A stretch of 64,000 nt of DNA, taken from positions 496,001 to 560,000 of the forward strand of contig NZ_NEFZ01000002.1 of NCBI RefSeq assembly GCF_002135205.1. The letters are read 5' to 3'. Origin of the DNA: Acinetobacter sp. ANC 4204. Lineage in GTDB: Bacteria; Pseudomonadota; Gammaproteobacteria; Pseudomonadales; Moraxellaceae. Each line of letters opens with the position of its first letter. Positions within the stretch are counted from its first letter, which is position 1. Made by a program: the position numbers and the translations under genes. Positions 40,924-49,985 of this stretch are shown here, piece by piece. The notes below the pieces were generated by a model. The model worked only from the letters and a program-made list of their open reading frames with translations. It made no database searches and was not told the origin of the DNA.

Positions 40924-42345
40924 ATGTATAAATCAGAAAAACTTGCGCTCAGCCTAAAACATTTGATTGAGAGTGGTTTTTGGAAACCGAACGACAAGTT
41001 ACCTTCTCTGCGCCAGCAAGCGGAAACATCAGGCTTCAGCCTCATGACCGTGATGAATGCCTATCAGGAACTCGAAGCGCAGGGGCTGATTTATTCACAA
41101 GAAAAACTCGGTTACTTTGTCACTGGTGATGCTCAGTCAGAGCATAATGCCAATAGTGTTGTCCTCAATGAAAAAATTGAAATCAACTCTAAAATTTTCA
41201 GATACTTAAAATCCATTCAATCTGAAAAGATGATTCCCTTTGGCATCGCTTTTCCCAACAGCCAACTCTTATACTCAGCCAAGCTAATGCAAACCTTAGG
41301 ACAACGTGCCAAGCACCGTCTTAGTTATGAACAAATGCCGAGTTTACCCCCAGGTAACTTTGAGTTACGGAAACTGATTGCCCAACGCTACTGCATGCAA
41401 GGGATTCCGACGGATCCATCCGATATTGTGATTACCTCAGGCGGGTTGGATGCTTTAAATCTTTCTTTGCAGGCTATGACCCAACCGGGTGATTATATTT
41501 TGCTTCAAAAAACAATATTTTATGGTGCTTGGCAAGCTGCGGAACATTTGGGTCTTAAAGTTATTAGTATTCCTGAACATGACGAGCATGGTATTGACCT
41601 CGAAGCTTTTAAAGATGCAATTGAGCGCTATCCAATTAAAGTCTGCCTGCTCATGCTCAATAGCCATAATCCGATTGGTTTTACTGTAAGTGATGAAATC
41701 AAATATCAACTGGCAAAACTGTTGCATGAACGTGATATTTATCTGATTGAAGACGATGTTTATGAAGAGCTTTATTTTGATCATAAAAAACCGCTCTCGA
41801 TGAAATACTTTGATCAGAAAAATTTGGTTCTACACTGCTCTTCTTTTTCAAAAACTTTGGGTGCGGGTTTTCGAATTGGTTGGGTCTATGCGGGTAAGTT
41901 TTCAGAGCATATTCAGCATTTACAACTGATGAGCACACTTTCCGTCAACTCATTTATTCAAAATGCCTTGGTCGATTATTTGTCGCATCGACATTATGAA
42001 AAACACTTAAAAACTTTGCGTAACACCTTAAAACGTCTAAAAAATCAGTATTACACTTATTTATCTGAGCATTTGTCTGAAGATTATCAAATTCATTATT
42101 ATCCATCGGGTTATTTTTTATGGATTACCCTGCCCGAGCAAGTGAATGGTAATGTAATTTATGAGCAACTCTTAGAGAAAAATATCAGCATTGCACCGGG
42201 TTCTTTATTTTATCAAACTGATCACGTGCCGCATCATATTCGCATCAATTGTTCCTTTGAAATCAATGACAGTATCCAAAATGCCTTAGATACGTTGATC
42301 AAATGTATTTATCCAAATGCTTTCGATTCAAATAATATTGTTTAA
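40924..42345 (+). CDS. MocR-family (GntR-aminotransferase) regulator
   Basis: About 473 aa: N-terminal GntR winged helix-turn-helix (residues about 10-65, L-P-S-L-R-Q-Q-A and L-M-T-V-M-N-A-Y-Q-E-L) and an aminotransferase-like domain with PLP lysine in S-S-F-S-K-T-L-G-A-G near residue 300. It resembles PtsJ/YdcR-type PLP regulators. No ribosome site is clear; ATG 40924 is preferred over GTG 40897, which lies in a terminator. There is no adjacent aminotransferase or permease that it obviously controls; the nearest downstream gene is a convergent cupin. Target unknown. Confidence 0.82.
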   Translation: MYKSEKLALSLKHLIESGFWKPNDKLPSLRQQAETSGFSLMTVMNAYQELEAQGLIYSQEKLGYFVTGDAQSEHNANSVVLNEKIEINSKIFRYLKSIQSEKMIPFGIAFPNSQLLYSAKLMQTLGQRAKHRLSYEQMPSLPPGNFELRKLIAQRYCMQGIPTDPSDIVITSGGLDALNLSLQAMTQPGDYILLQKTIFYGAWQAAEHLGLKVISIPEHDEHGIDLEAFKDAIERYPIKVCLLMLNSHNPIGFTVSDEIKYQLAKLLHERDIYLIEDDVYEELYFDHKKPLSMKYFDQKNLVLHCSSFSKTLGAGFRIGWVYAGKFSEHIQHLQLMSTLSVNSFIQNALVDYLSHRHYEKHLKTLRNTLKRLKNQYYTYLSEHLSEDYQIHYYPSGYFLWITLPEQVNGNVIYEQLLEKNISIAPGSLFYQTDHVPHHIRINCSFEINDSIQNALDTLIKCIYPNAFDSNNIV

Positions 42346-42535
42346 GTGGCTACTCATTGGGAGCATTTTTTATTCATTAGAATCATAAGCCCCTGTAAAA
42401 AGTAATATGACATGATCACTTCTGAACATGTCATCCAACGTTAGTACAGACTTATTTTTAAACTGAAATATATTGAGTGTTGAATGCAAAGCATTTGAAT
42501 TTAAAACCGCTTAATCTTCTCATCTGTGGTAAATA

Positions 42536-42925
42536 TTAACTTTCAACCGAAAGGTTAAGCAGTCCTTCTTCTGCGGTGAAGTGAATATCAAAGGGTTTAT
42601 TGGTGATAAAGAGCATTAAGGCATCATTATCGCTTCGCGCACCATGAAACATTACAGAACCCTCAGGAAACCACACAAAATTTCCTGGCCCAAACTCACC
42701 CTGACTGGTGACCAAATGTCCCTCTAATACATACATGCCATGCGCACAATGATGCCAATGCTCCACTGTCCTAAATCCAGCTGGATAACGTAACTTCCAA
42801 ATCATCATGCCAGTATCTGGATCTTGCAAGCAGGTCTTAACAGGTAATTCACTGTTTAAAAAAGGAATGGGAATAAATTCCCATGGCATGGTATTGGTAT
42901 TTAGCACAAAAGGTTGATCCACCAT
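42536..42925 (-). CDS. Cupin-domain protein
   Basis: 129-residue single-domain cupin. The metal-binding motif 1 appears as E-H-W-H-H-C-A-H-G-M-Y-V-L-E-G near residues 55-69 and motif 2 as P-G-N-F-V-W-F-P-E-G near 80-89. It resembles ChrR-like or DUF4437-type cupins of unknown reaction. CAGGGAA precedes ATG 42925. It lies 81 bp downstream of areB, beyond a strong inverted repeat, so it may be transcribed with the are operon by read-through or separately. Confidence 0.75.
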   Translation of the reverse strand: MVDQPFVLNTNTMPWEFIPIPFLNSELPVKTCLQDPDTGMMIWKLRYPAGFRTVEHWHHCAHGMYVLEGHLVTSQGEFGPGNFVWFPEGSVMFHGARSDNDALMLFITNKPFDIHFTAEEGLLNLSVES

Positions 42926-42967
42926 TGTTCTGTTCCCTGAATTTATTTTTGATAACTTTTTAAAAGG

Positions 42968-43001
42968 AATGACCTGATCACATCAATATGATCAGGTCAT
43001 T
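42968..43001 (-). terminator. Perfect 13-bp inverted repeat after areB
   Basis: AATGACCTGATCA and TGATCAGGTCATT with an 8-nt loop, beginning 6 bp after the areB stop. On the minus strand it is followed by CCTTTTAAAAAG, a modest T-run, so it is probably the (partial) terminator of the are operon. Confidence 0.65.
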
Positions 43002-43006
43002 AAACA

Positions 43007-44122
43007 TCAGCCGATTTTAATAATAGGCTTTAGCGTAACTCCTTTATGACTGTCTATCGCGGCTTGATTGATGTCATCAAAGGCATAGAACTTTACTAGT
43101 TGATCAAACGGAAATTTACCTTGTTGATACAGCGTGACTAACTCAGGAATAAATTTCTTCGGTGCGCCACTGCCTTCAACCACACCCAAAATGGTTTTTC
43201 CACCCAACAATAAATCATTCACATCAAACTGAGCGGTAGTGCCTAAAGGTGGCGCACCAACCACTGCAATTTTGCCTAAAATCCCGAGTGCATCTATGCC
43301 CTGTTTTAAGATTTCAGGTCGCCCAGTAGACTCAAGCGCGAAGTTGATTCCACCGCCTGTAATCTCTTTGATCACCGCCACAGGATCTTGCGTTTTGCTA
43401 TTAATCACATGGGTTGCACCCAATTGTTTAGCCAGCTCCAAACGTGATTCGACAATGTCTACAGCAATAATCGTTGCAGCACCACAGACTTTTGCTGCAA
43501 GCAAAGCGCTTAGACCTACTGCACCGGCGCCCCATGTCACAAAGCTACTCGCAGGTGTTACTTTGAGGGCATTGATACATGCGCCCGCACCTGTTTGGAT
43601 ACCACACCCTAAAGGCCCAAGTAGTTCAAGTGGAACCTCTTTAGTGACCTTCACTGCATTATTTTCACGGCTTAACGCATAAGTCGCAAAGGAAGACTGA
43701 GCAAAAAAATGATCATGTACGACGGCATGATCATGGGTACAAATTGCACTGTGTCCGTCTAGGTCAGCACCACTGAAGTTGCGACCAAAGAACTCTGCGC
43801 AATAAGCAGGGTTGCCCGTATTACACTGAGTACATTTACCACAATAGCCATAACTCAACACCACATGATCACCCACTTGCAGGTCAGTGACATTCGGACC
43901 AATGGCCTCAATAATCCCTGCTCCCTCATGACCAAGAACAGCAGGCAGTGGTACAGGATAATATTGATCACGGACAATTAAGTCGGTATGGCACATACCT
44001 GTAGCCACCACTTTCACCAGTACTTCATCGCCTTGAGGCTGACGGATTTTAAGTGCTTGCAATTCAAAGTCTGCACCTTTACATGCCGTCACTGCGGCAA
44101 TAATTTCTTTCATTTCGTTCAT
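43007..44122 (-). CDS. areB: Aryl-alcohol (benzyl alcohol) dehydrogenase
   Basis: Zinc-dependent medium-chain alcohol dehydrogenase, 371 aa, oxidising benzyl-type alcohols to aldehydes with NAD. Catalytic zinc ligands are Cys44 (M-C-H-T-D) and His65-Glu66 (G-H-E-G-A-G). Structural zinc cysteines are Cys94, Cys97, Cys100 and Cys108. The coenzyme fold is at G-A-G-A-V-G near 199-204. It lies 33 bp after a benzaldehyde dehydrogenase gene and downstream of an AreR-type activator, matching the are genes of Acinetobacter. The exact substrate is inferred. Confidence 0.88.
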   Translation of the reverse strand: MNEMKEIIAAVTACKGADFELQALKIRQPQGDEVLVKVVATGMCHTDLIVRDQYYPVPLPAVLGHEGAGIIEAIGPNVTDLQVGDHVVLSYGYCGKCTQCNTGNPAYCAEFFGRNFSGADLDGHSAICTHDHAVVHDHFFAQSSFATYALSRENNAVKVTKEVPLELLGPLGCGIQTGAGACINALKVTPASSFVTWGAGAVGLSALLAAKVCGAATIIAVDIVESRLELAKQLGATHVINSKTQDPVAVIKEITGGGINFALESTGRPEILKQGIDALGILGKIAVVGAPPLGTTAQFDVNDLLLGGKTILGVVEGSGAPKKFIPELVTLYQQGKFPFDQLVKFYAFDDINQAAIDSHKGVTLKPIIKIG

Positions 44123-44155
44123 ACGATTACTTCCTGTAATAAATGATTCAACTGA

Positions 44156-45610
44156 TTAAAAAGGATAATGTGGTGCTTGCGTCTGTACAGTCATCCACTG
44201 CCATTGGGTAAATTCATCGGCATTGGCAGGGCCACCGATACGCGTTCCGTTTCCTGATGAGCCGAAACCACCAAATGGATTGACTGTTTCATCATTCACC
44301 GTTTGATCGTTGATGTGTAGTAAACCGACTTTGAGCTGTGCCCCCAGCTGCATCGCACGTCCCACATTTGAGCTAATCACACCGGCTGAAAGCCCGTAGT
44401 CTCCATCGTTAGCAAGTTCAATCGCTTGTTCATCTGTGCTAAAAGGAATCAGCACTGCCACAGGGCCAAAAATTTCTTCACTAAAAATTGAGTTATTGGC
44501 CGTCACATCCGAAAGCACAGTTGGTTCAAAAAATACGCCATTGGCACATCCGCCTATTTCCAATGTTGCGCCCTCTGCAACTGCTGCATTGACTAATTGT
44601 TCGACACGTTGCGCTTGTTTAGCATTAATCAGAGGGCCAATGGTGACATGACTTTCACTCGGGTTACCCACCACAAAATTTTTCACTTTTTCAATTACAC
44701 GCTGTTTGACTTGTGCATAAATTTTCTGATGAATCAAAATTTTGCCTGAAGTCATACAGATTTGACCTGAGTGCAAAAATGCACCCCATGCGATATTTTC
44801 AGCAGCCAACTCGATATCCGCATCATCTAGAATAATCAGCGAGTTTTTACCGCCTAACTCTAATGAGACTTTTTTCAAGGTTTTTGCAGCATTGGCGCCG
44901 ACTATACGCCCGACATTTGTTGAACCCGTAAACTGAATACTGGCAATATTTTTATCCAGTGTCAGTGCTTCTCCGACTTCAGCTCCACCCGGTAAGACAT
45001 GCAACAGACCTTTCGGGAGTCCTGCAAGTTCAAAAATACGTGCAATCGCATAACCACTACACACAGCTGTGCGTTCATCTGGTTTAAGTACCACTGCATT
45101 ACCCAGTGCTAATGCAGGTGCAACTGCACGTAATGCTAAATAGAGTGGAAAATTAAAAGGTGAAATCACCCCAACCACACCAAGCGGTAAGCGTTTTGCA
45201 ATGCTGAGTTTCCCATTTTGGGTTGGCAGGACTGTGCCCTGATCCGCAGCAGGTAAACCGATACAATGCTTGAGCACTTGAATAGAAATACTGACTTCAA
45301 AACCTGCTTTAAGCAGTAAAGAACCACTTTCTTTCACCAACAATTCAATTACATCTGCTTGGTGTTCCGTGAGTAAAATGGCTGCCCGCTCAAATACCGC
45401 TTGGCGTTCTTGATAACTCAGTGCCCACCATGCCTGCTGTGCAGTTTTTGCCTGTTGCGCTGCCTCTACCACATCTTGAGAGGAAGCATAGCCAATTTCG
45501 CCCAATTCTTGACCTGTCGCCACCTCAACCACGCTATACGTCTGTTGGGCTGGTTGCCATGAACCGTTGAATAGTTTTTTATCCCAAATCTCTTTTGCTA
45601 ATATCGACAT
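44156..45610 (-). CDS. areC: Benzaldehyde dehydrogenase
   Basis: NAD-dependent oxidation of benzaldehyde-type aldehydes to the carboxylates. It is a 484-residue aldehyde dehydrogenase with Glu251 (L-E-L-G-G-K) and nucleophile Cys285 (H-S-G-Q-I-C-M). ATG 45610 has GAGG upstream; a GTG at 45616 falls inside that ribosome site and is rejected. It is the second gene of the sigma-54-driven unit, about 100 bp after the channel gene, and is followed by areB. Confidence 0.9.
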   Translation of the reverse strand: MSILAKEIWDKKLFNGSWQPAQQTYSVVEVATGQELGEIGYASSQDVVEAAQQAKTAQQAWWALSYQERQAVFERAAILLTEHQADVIELLVKESGSLLLKAGFEVSISIQVLKHCIGLPAADQGTVLPTQNGKLSIAKRLPLGVVGVISPFNFPLYLALRAVAPALALGNAVVLKPDERTAVCSGYAIARIFELAGLPKGLLHVLPGGAEVGEALTLDKNIASIQFTGSTNVGRIVGANAAKTLKKVSLELGGKNSLIILDDADIELAAENIAWGAFLHSGQICMTSGKILIHQKIYAQVKQRVIEKVKNFVVGNPSESHVTIGPLINAKQAQRVEQLVNAAVAEGATLEIGGCANGVFFEPTVLSDVTANNSIFSEEIFGPVAVLIPFSTDEQAIELANDGDYGLSAGVISSNVGRAMQLGAQLKVGLLHINDQTVNDETVNPFGGFGSSGNGTRIGGPANADEFTQWQWMTVQTQAPHYPF

Positions 45611-45711
45611 AATCACCTCTTGAAAATTGACCTAAACAATCCACACATCCATCCATTTTCATCGTTGCAGAACTGAAGCAATGGATGTGTTGTCATCGCA
45701 CATGCTTTGAA

Positions 45712-46593
45712 TTAAAAAATGTAAAAAAGTCGAAAGTTTAGTCCAAACTCTTTCTTCAACCCACTTTCGACCTGCGTGTCTGAAACCAACTGTGCACTCA
45801 ATTGCATTTTGGCATTCATCATGTGCTGGAACTCAAATCGAGCCTGTTGCTTTTCCATGTTTTGATTGAGCTGAATGCCATCCAAAGATTGTTCACCGCC
45901 ATAGCTGGCTGCATATCCCAAGGCAAATCGCTGCTTGGCATTTAAGTCATAACGTAAATTGACCTGTGTTTGATAACTGGTGTCTTGAGACAGGGTCTGA
46001 TTGCCACTGCCTGCTTTATCATTGTCTCCATACCAAATTGCATCTTGATAAAACTCAAAGCCCCATTTGCCATAAAGCGGTTGTACCCAAGCCAACTGCA
46101 CATCATATTTAAAACGGTTTTCACCCAGATTCACGGCATCATTTTTATCGTATTGTCCAAGCGGTAAATAAATAAATGGAGTTACCGCGAGATAGCGACC
46201 CGAAGCCCCTTGTTCAGGTTGATTAATCAACCAAAAAGCAGAGGCTATAATCGGATCTGCAAAACCCGATGCATTATTCAAATCTGCATCACCAATTTGA
46301 GTATTTCGCACCGATCCAAAAGGAATAACCACTTGCGGCGTTGCACGTAAACCTGCGATGTCGGTGTAATGAATGAAACGTGCAATACCAATATCTGAGC
46401 GAGAATCAGCATGGGTTTTATCACCCTTTTGGTAGTAACCATCCATTTCACTATGTTGATAATAAAAAACCCCAAGATTGGTTCCGCTCGGGAGGGTTGT
46501 ATAATCCCCAACATTCACATCAATGGCATGACTCTGTGATGCGCACAAAACACCAAGTATGAGTAATCCCGCATTTTTATTCCCAAAATGCAT
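45712..46593 (-). CDS. Outer-membrane channel, phenol/MetA-degradation family-like
   Basis: 293-residue protein with a signal peptide (cleavage after S-H-A near residue 23) and a beta-barrel pattern of alternating hydrophobic/aromatic strands ending in F-R-L-F-Y-I-F, a typical outer-membrane C-terminus. It resembles the MetA-pathway phenol-degradation (SalD-like) proteins that accompany aromatic pathways, probably for uptake of hydrophobic aromatics. ATG 46593 has AAGGGAAC upstream; a TTG 21 nt earlier is in frame. It is the first gene behind the -24/-12 promoter, and stands where I would have expected the areA esterase. Confidence 0.8.
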   Translation of the reverse strand: MHFGNKNAGLLILGVLCASQSHAIDVNVGDYTTLPSGTNLGVFYYQHSEMDGYYQKGDKTHADSRSDIGIARFIHYTDIAGLRATPQVVIPFGSVRNTQIGDADLNNASGFADPIIASAFWLINQPEQGASGRYLAVTPFIYLPLGQYDKNDAVNLGENRFKYDVQLAWVQPLYGKWGFEFYQDAIWYGDNDKAGSGNQTLSQDTSYQTQVNLRYDLNAKQRFALGYAASYGGEQSLDGIQLNQNMEKQQARFEFQHMMNAKMQLSAQLVSDTQVESGLKKEFGLNFRLFYIF

Positions 46594-46732
46594 AACATGT
46601 TCCCTTTTATCCAAATTATCCTTAATGGCTCATCTCTTTTCTTGAGCTTGTTTTAATGACCTTTAAATGCATTGATCATTTGCCAAAAATCATCAAGCGT
46701 CCTGCTTGACCGAGTATGAGTTGTAAAGTTAT

Positions 46733-46748
46733 TGCAGAATGCATGCCA
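46733..46748 (-). promoter_or_regulatory. Sigma-54 (-24/-12) promoter of the are operon
   Basis: On the minus strand TGGCATGCATTCTGCA has GG and GC exactly 12 bp apart, matching the consensus TGGCACG-N4-TTGCA with only two core changes. It lies about 140 bp upstream of the channel gene and downstream of a gene for a sigma-54 activator. Confidence 0.8.
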
Positions 46749-46798
46749 TAAATTTAATCAATAAATATCAATAACTTGAGTGTTTGTAAAAATTACTC

Positions 46799-46817
46799 AT
46801 GTCCATAAAGTAGACAT
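46799..46817. promoter_or_regulatory. Possible AreR enhancer site
   Basis: Dyad ATGTC-N9-GACAT about 51 bp upstream of the -24 element on the minus strand, a normal distance for an activator enhancer site. The arms are short, so this is tentative. Confidence 0.35.
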
Positions 46818-46820
46818 ACC

Positions 46821-46852
46821 AAAAAAGGACTGTCCAATTACTGGACAGTCCT
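46821..46852 (-). terminator. Rho-independent terminator of areR
   Basis: Perfect 11-bp stem AGGACTGTCCA/TGGACAGTCCT with a 5-nt loop. On the minus strand it is followed by TTTTTT. It lies about 150 bp after the areR stop and isolates areR from the operon it controls. The rest of 46594-47005 is the are promoter region. Confidence 0.88.
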
Positions 46853-47005
46853 GCTGTAAATTAAGATTTTAAAAAATCTCTTGAGGTAAATTGGTACTCT
46901 GTATACGAAACTTAGACCCAAAGTCCGAAACAGTATTGCGTTTAAATAACAGTAAAAGCTAAAGATATGGGCTAGATAGCTCAAAGCTAAGTTATGTAAT
47001 AACAC

Positions 47006-48808
47006 CTAACTGCTGATGTATTTATACACCGTTGTTCTTGAAATATTTAAGCGCTTGGCCGTGCGTGCAATATTGCCATTTTCTTCATCTAATACCTGCA
47101 TGACCATCTGTTTGGTCATCGCATTTAAGTTTGGATTTTCCACTGCTAGCATAGACTGATTCGCCGTTTGAACACCATCCGAGGACTCAGGCAAATAAAG
47201 CTGTGTCAAAACATCGCCCTCATTAAACGCAGCCGATAACCTTACAATGTGAATAAGCTCACGGATATTCCCCGCCCATGTATAGGTCTGAAACTGCTGC
47301 TCGACTTGAGCTGACCATTGCGAGATGCCAAACTGATGTAAAATACGATGGAAAATCGCTTGCTTATCTTGTCGTAAACGTAAAGGTTCCAGATGCACTT
47401 GAAAACCACAGATCCGATAATATAAATCGCTACGGAATGTCTGCTGTTCAATTTTCATTTTCAAGTCTTGATGGGTTGCACATAATAACTTAAATGCTGA
47501 TTTAATCGGCTTTCGCCCCCCAACCCGATAAAACCGTTGGTCTTGCAAGACGCGTAAAATTTTGACTTGTAAATGTAAGGGCAAATCACCAATTTCATCG
47601 AGAAACAAAATACCTTGATCCGCCAGTTCAATCAGTCCTTTTTCACCTTGCTTTTTTGCTCCTGTAAAAGCACCGCCTTCATAACCAAACAGCTCCGCCT
47701 CTAATAAATGGTCAGGAATCGCGCCACAGTTAATGGAAATAAAAGGTAAGTCAGCATCCAGCTTTTGATGTAACTGCTGTGCGAAGTGGTCTTTACCCGT
47801 ACCCGTTTCTCCTGTGATCAGCACTGGAATATCTGCTTTTAAAGCTCTTAGGGCCTGATCAAGCACCTGCTGCATAGCGATTTGTTTGGTCTGTCTTATT
47901 TCGGCTCTATGCAAGGCATACAACTTTGCATAGAAAAATGCGTGATCGTGACTTTGGATAAAAAATGAACCAGTTGTCTCAAGCTGACTCAATGTCTTTG
48001 TTAAAAAGAAATCGTAAATACCGCGACCTAATAACAGTTCAATCGAACAGTTGAGTAATTTCAATGCCATTTGATTGGCTTTCACAACTTGCCCATAATT
48101 ATCCAGCACGATCATGCCTGTATAAGCATTTTCAATTAAGTCTTTTGAATGTTGGAAATAAAGTACACGTTGGTTTGGTTTGAGTTCTGCAAGAATCAGT
48201 TTATTTTCTAAAATATAACTTTGATAGAGTAAATGCCGAAGCCAATTGCTCGCCAAAAGCCCTTGCGGTGAGGTGATATCTAAAGCGCCTAAAACTGCTC
48301 CTGCTCCATTAAAAATAGGCACAGACGCACAAGAATAATTGGCAAATTCATCCAAATAATGCTGATGTCCCGTCATGATCATAGGCTGTTTTGACAAAAC
48401 ACTACATGTCGGTGCAATTGCTCCAAATATAGAAGGATCAATCACTCGACCTGTCCGTAAAAAGTGATACTGCTCGTCTAAGTCTGGATTATGGCGTTCG
48501 GCAATAATTTTAAGCTGTTGATTAATTAAAAAAACACTAACATCCTGCTGTCCAAATAACTGCCAAATATCGTTTAAAACGACTTCAGCAAGTGCAGCAA
48601 ATCTGACATCCTCACAAGACAGATGATCGACAGGAAAATCATGTAACGAGGTCAGTTTAGAAAAAGGACTTAAACCCGCTTTTTTCGATCTTTCCCATGC
48701 TTGTAAAATTGGTGAATCTCGCTCCACAATCTCTGGAAGCACACCAGTCGTGTAAAAATTGTATTTAATATTTTGCCAAGAAAATTCAGATAAACCATCC
48801 ATGAGCAT
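47006..48808 (-). CDS. areR: Sigma-54-dependent transcriptional activator
   Basis: 600-residue enhancer-binding protein. The N-terminal third (about 60-200) is an AcoR-like GAF sensory region, then a PAS-like segment (about 220-300). The AAA+ domain has Walker A G-E-T-G-T-G-K-D at 333-340, the sigma-54 contact loop G-A-F-T-G-A at 379-384 and Walker B L-F-L-D-E-I-G-D at 401-408. A Fis-type helix-turn-helix is at about 575-597 (N-I-A-R-T-A-K-R-L-N-I-S-R-T-T-V). It is upstream of the channel-areC-areB unit, which has a -24/-12 promoter. Inducers are presumably aryl alcohols or aldehydes. Confidence 0.87.
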   Translation of the reverse strand: MLMDGLSEFSWQNIKYNFYTTGVLPEIVERDSPILQAWERSKKAGLSPFSKLTSLHDFPVDHLSCEDVRFAALAEVVLNDIWQLFGQQDVSVFLINQQLKIIAERHNPDLDEQYHFLRTGRVIDPSIFGAIAPTCSVLSKQPMIMTGHQHYLDEFANYSCASVPIFNGAGAVLGALDITSPQGLLASNWLRHLLYQSYILENKLILAELKPNQRVLYFQHSKDLIENAYTGMIVLDNYGQVVKANQMALKLLNCSIELLLGRGIYDFFLTKTLSQLETTGSFFIQSHDHAFFYAKLYALHRAEIRQTKQIAMQQVLDQALRALKADIPVLITGETGTGKDHFAQQLHQKLDADLPFISINCGAIPDHLLEAELFGYEGGAFTGAKKQGEKGLIELADQGILFLDEIGDLPLHLQVKILRVLQDQRFYRVGGRKPIKSAFKLLCATHQDLKMKIEQQTFRSDLYYRICGFQVHLEPLRLRQDKQAIFHRILHQFGISQWSAQVEQQFQTYTWAGNIRELIHIVRLSAAFNEGDVLTQLYLPESSDGVQTANQSMLAVENPNLNAMTKQMVMQVLDEENGNIARTAKRLNISRTTVYKYISS

Positions 48809-49046
48809 ATCCCAAATTAAACCGTTTCTTTAAATCCTACATGTGCTGATTTGAACGTATTTTTATGTACATCTACTACTCATTTTGATGTTTGAGAAGC
48901 AAGTCTATTCCGTACCGTAAAATACATTCAATTTAAACACGAATACCGCGCTATAGTTTTAATCACTTTCAATCAACACTAAACCAATTTTTCTGCACCA
49001 GAAGTGATGAAAAAACTTCAGCTACTCCATCACCATAAAGCTATGT

Positions 49047-49965
49047 TTAGGATTTCTCAATACCCATATTTTGAAAATAGCTACGATAGACATAAACACA
49101 GCCGAGTGAAAAACTCGCCATCAGGCAGGAGGCAACAGGTAAAGGCATCACACTGTCTTGAGGAAAGACAAAAACCAAAAATGGAAAGGCATATACCGCA
49201 GGAATGCGCATATCAAAGAGCTTGAGCAAAAGAAACATTAAAGGCATATATAAGGGTGAGTATTATCCCATCTTGAATCCACAACTGCATAAGCACGGCA
49301 ATTGAAATCGACAGTGTCAACACAGCAATCTGCTTAAGATACATTTTCAACGAATACATCATCATATTTAATGATTCATACACAACCACTGTAATCGGTG
49401 GAATCAGTGCCATCGCTTCAACCCTGAAAATAGCAGCGAGTGCAAAACCGATTAAAGTAATACTGGCATACACACCTATTTTTCGTCGATCAAAATTGCC
49501 TTTCCGCTCTATGCCCTGATTCAGTTTAAAGAGCACAACACCCAACATCAGCATAAAACTGGTGACAAAAATCGAAATCAAAAACGATAGTTCATAAGCT
49601 TGGGTCACAATCGGCAAGAAACCCGTGGCCAGTGCTGGCGGTAATATATAGTTAAACATCCGCATCACCAACAACATGGCACATAGAACCAAAACCAGTT
49701 TGAATAGATATGAAATTGGCATCAAATTAATACAGAACCCGATTACAGCAGTCAGACTCGGTAAAATAAAAATTTTATCTGGCTGATTCAGCCACTGTTT
49801 ATCTCGATAAGCCCACAATCCAACGGCCATCGCTGCCATTTCAGGCAGAATGATTTCACGATCATTCAGTCCATAAGCCGCTACCACCATGAGCAAAATA
49901 AAGAGAAAAGCCATAACATAACTTTGGGAGCTTAACGTTGTCTTTGCCTGTGACATCGGATTCAT
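49047..49965 (-). pseudogene. Integral membrane protein gene with a frameshift at a TA run
   Basis: The first frame (49965-49213, 250 aa) encodes a multi-pass membrane protein and ends in a short out-of-character tail after D-G-I-I-L-T-L-I-Y. Directly there, another frame (49247-49047) continues with M-P-L-M-F-L-L-L-K-L-F-D-M-R-I-P-A-V-Y-A-F-P and two more hydrophobic segments. Adding one TA unit to TATATA at 49247-49252 (or removing one base) joins them to about 306 residues. The family is not recognised with certainty; it resembles HPP-like membrane proteins. It lies 20 bp after an lrgB homologue in the same direction. It may be a real mutation, a switchable repeat or a sequencing error. 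Confidence 0.7.
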
Positions 49966-49985
49966 CTACGGTTCCTTATTTTGAT

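Noticed and set aside
42346..42380. Possible terminator after the MocR gene before a T-run
   Set aside because: The stem near GCTACTC/GGAGC is too poorly paired to call.
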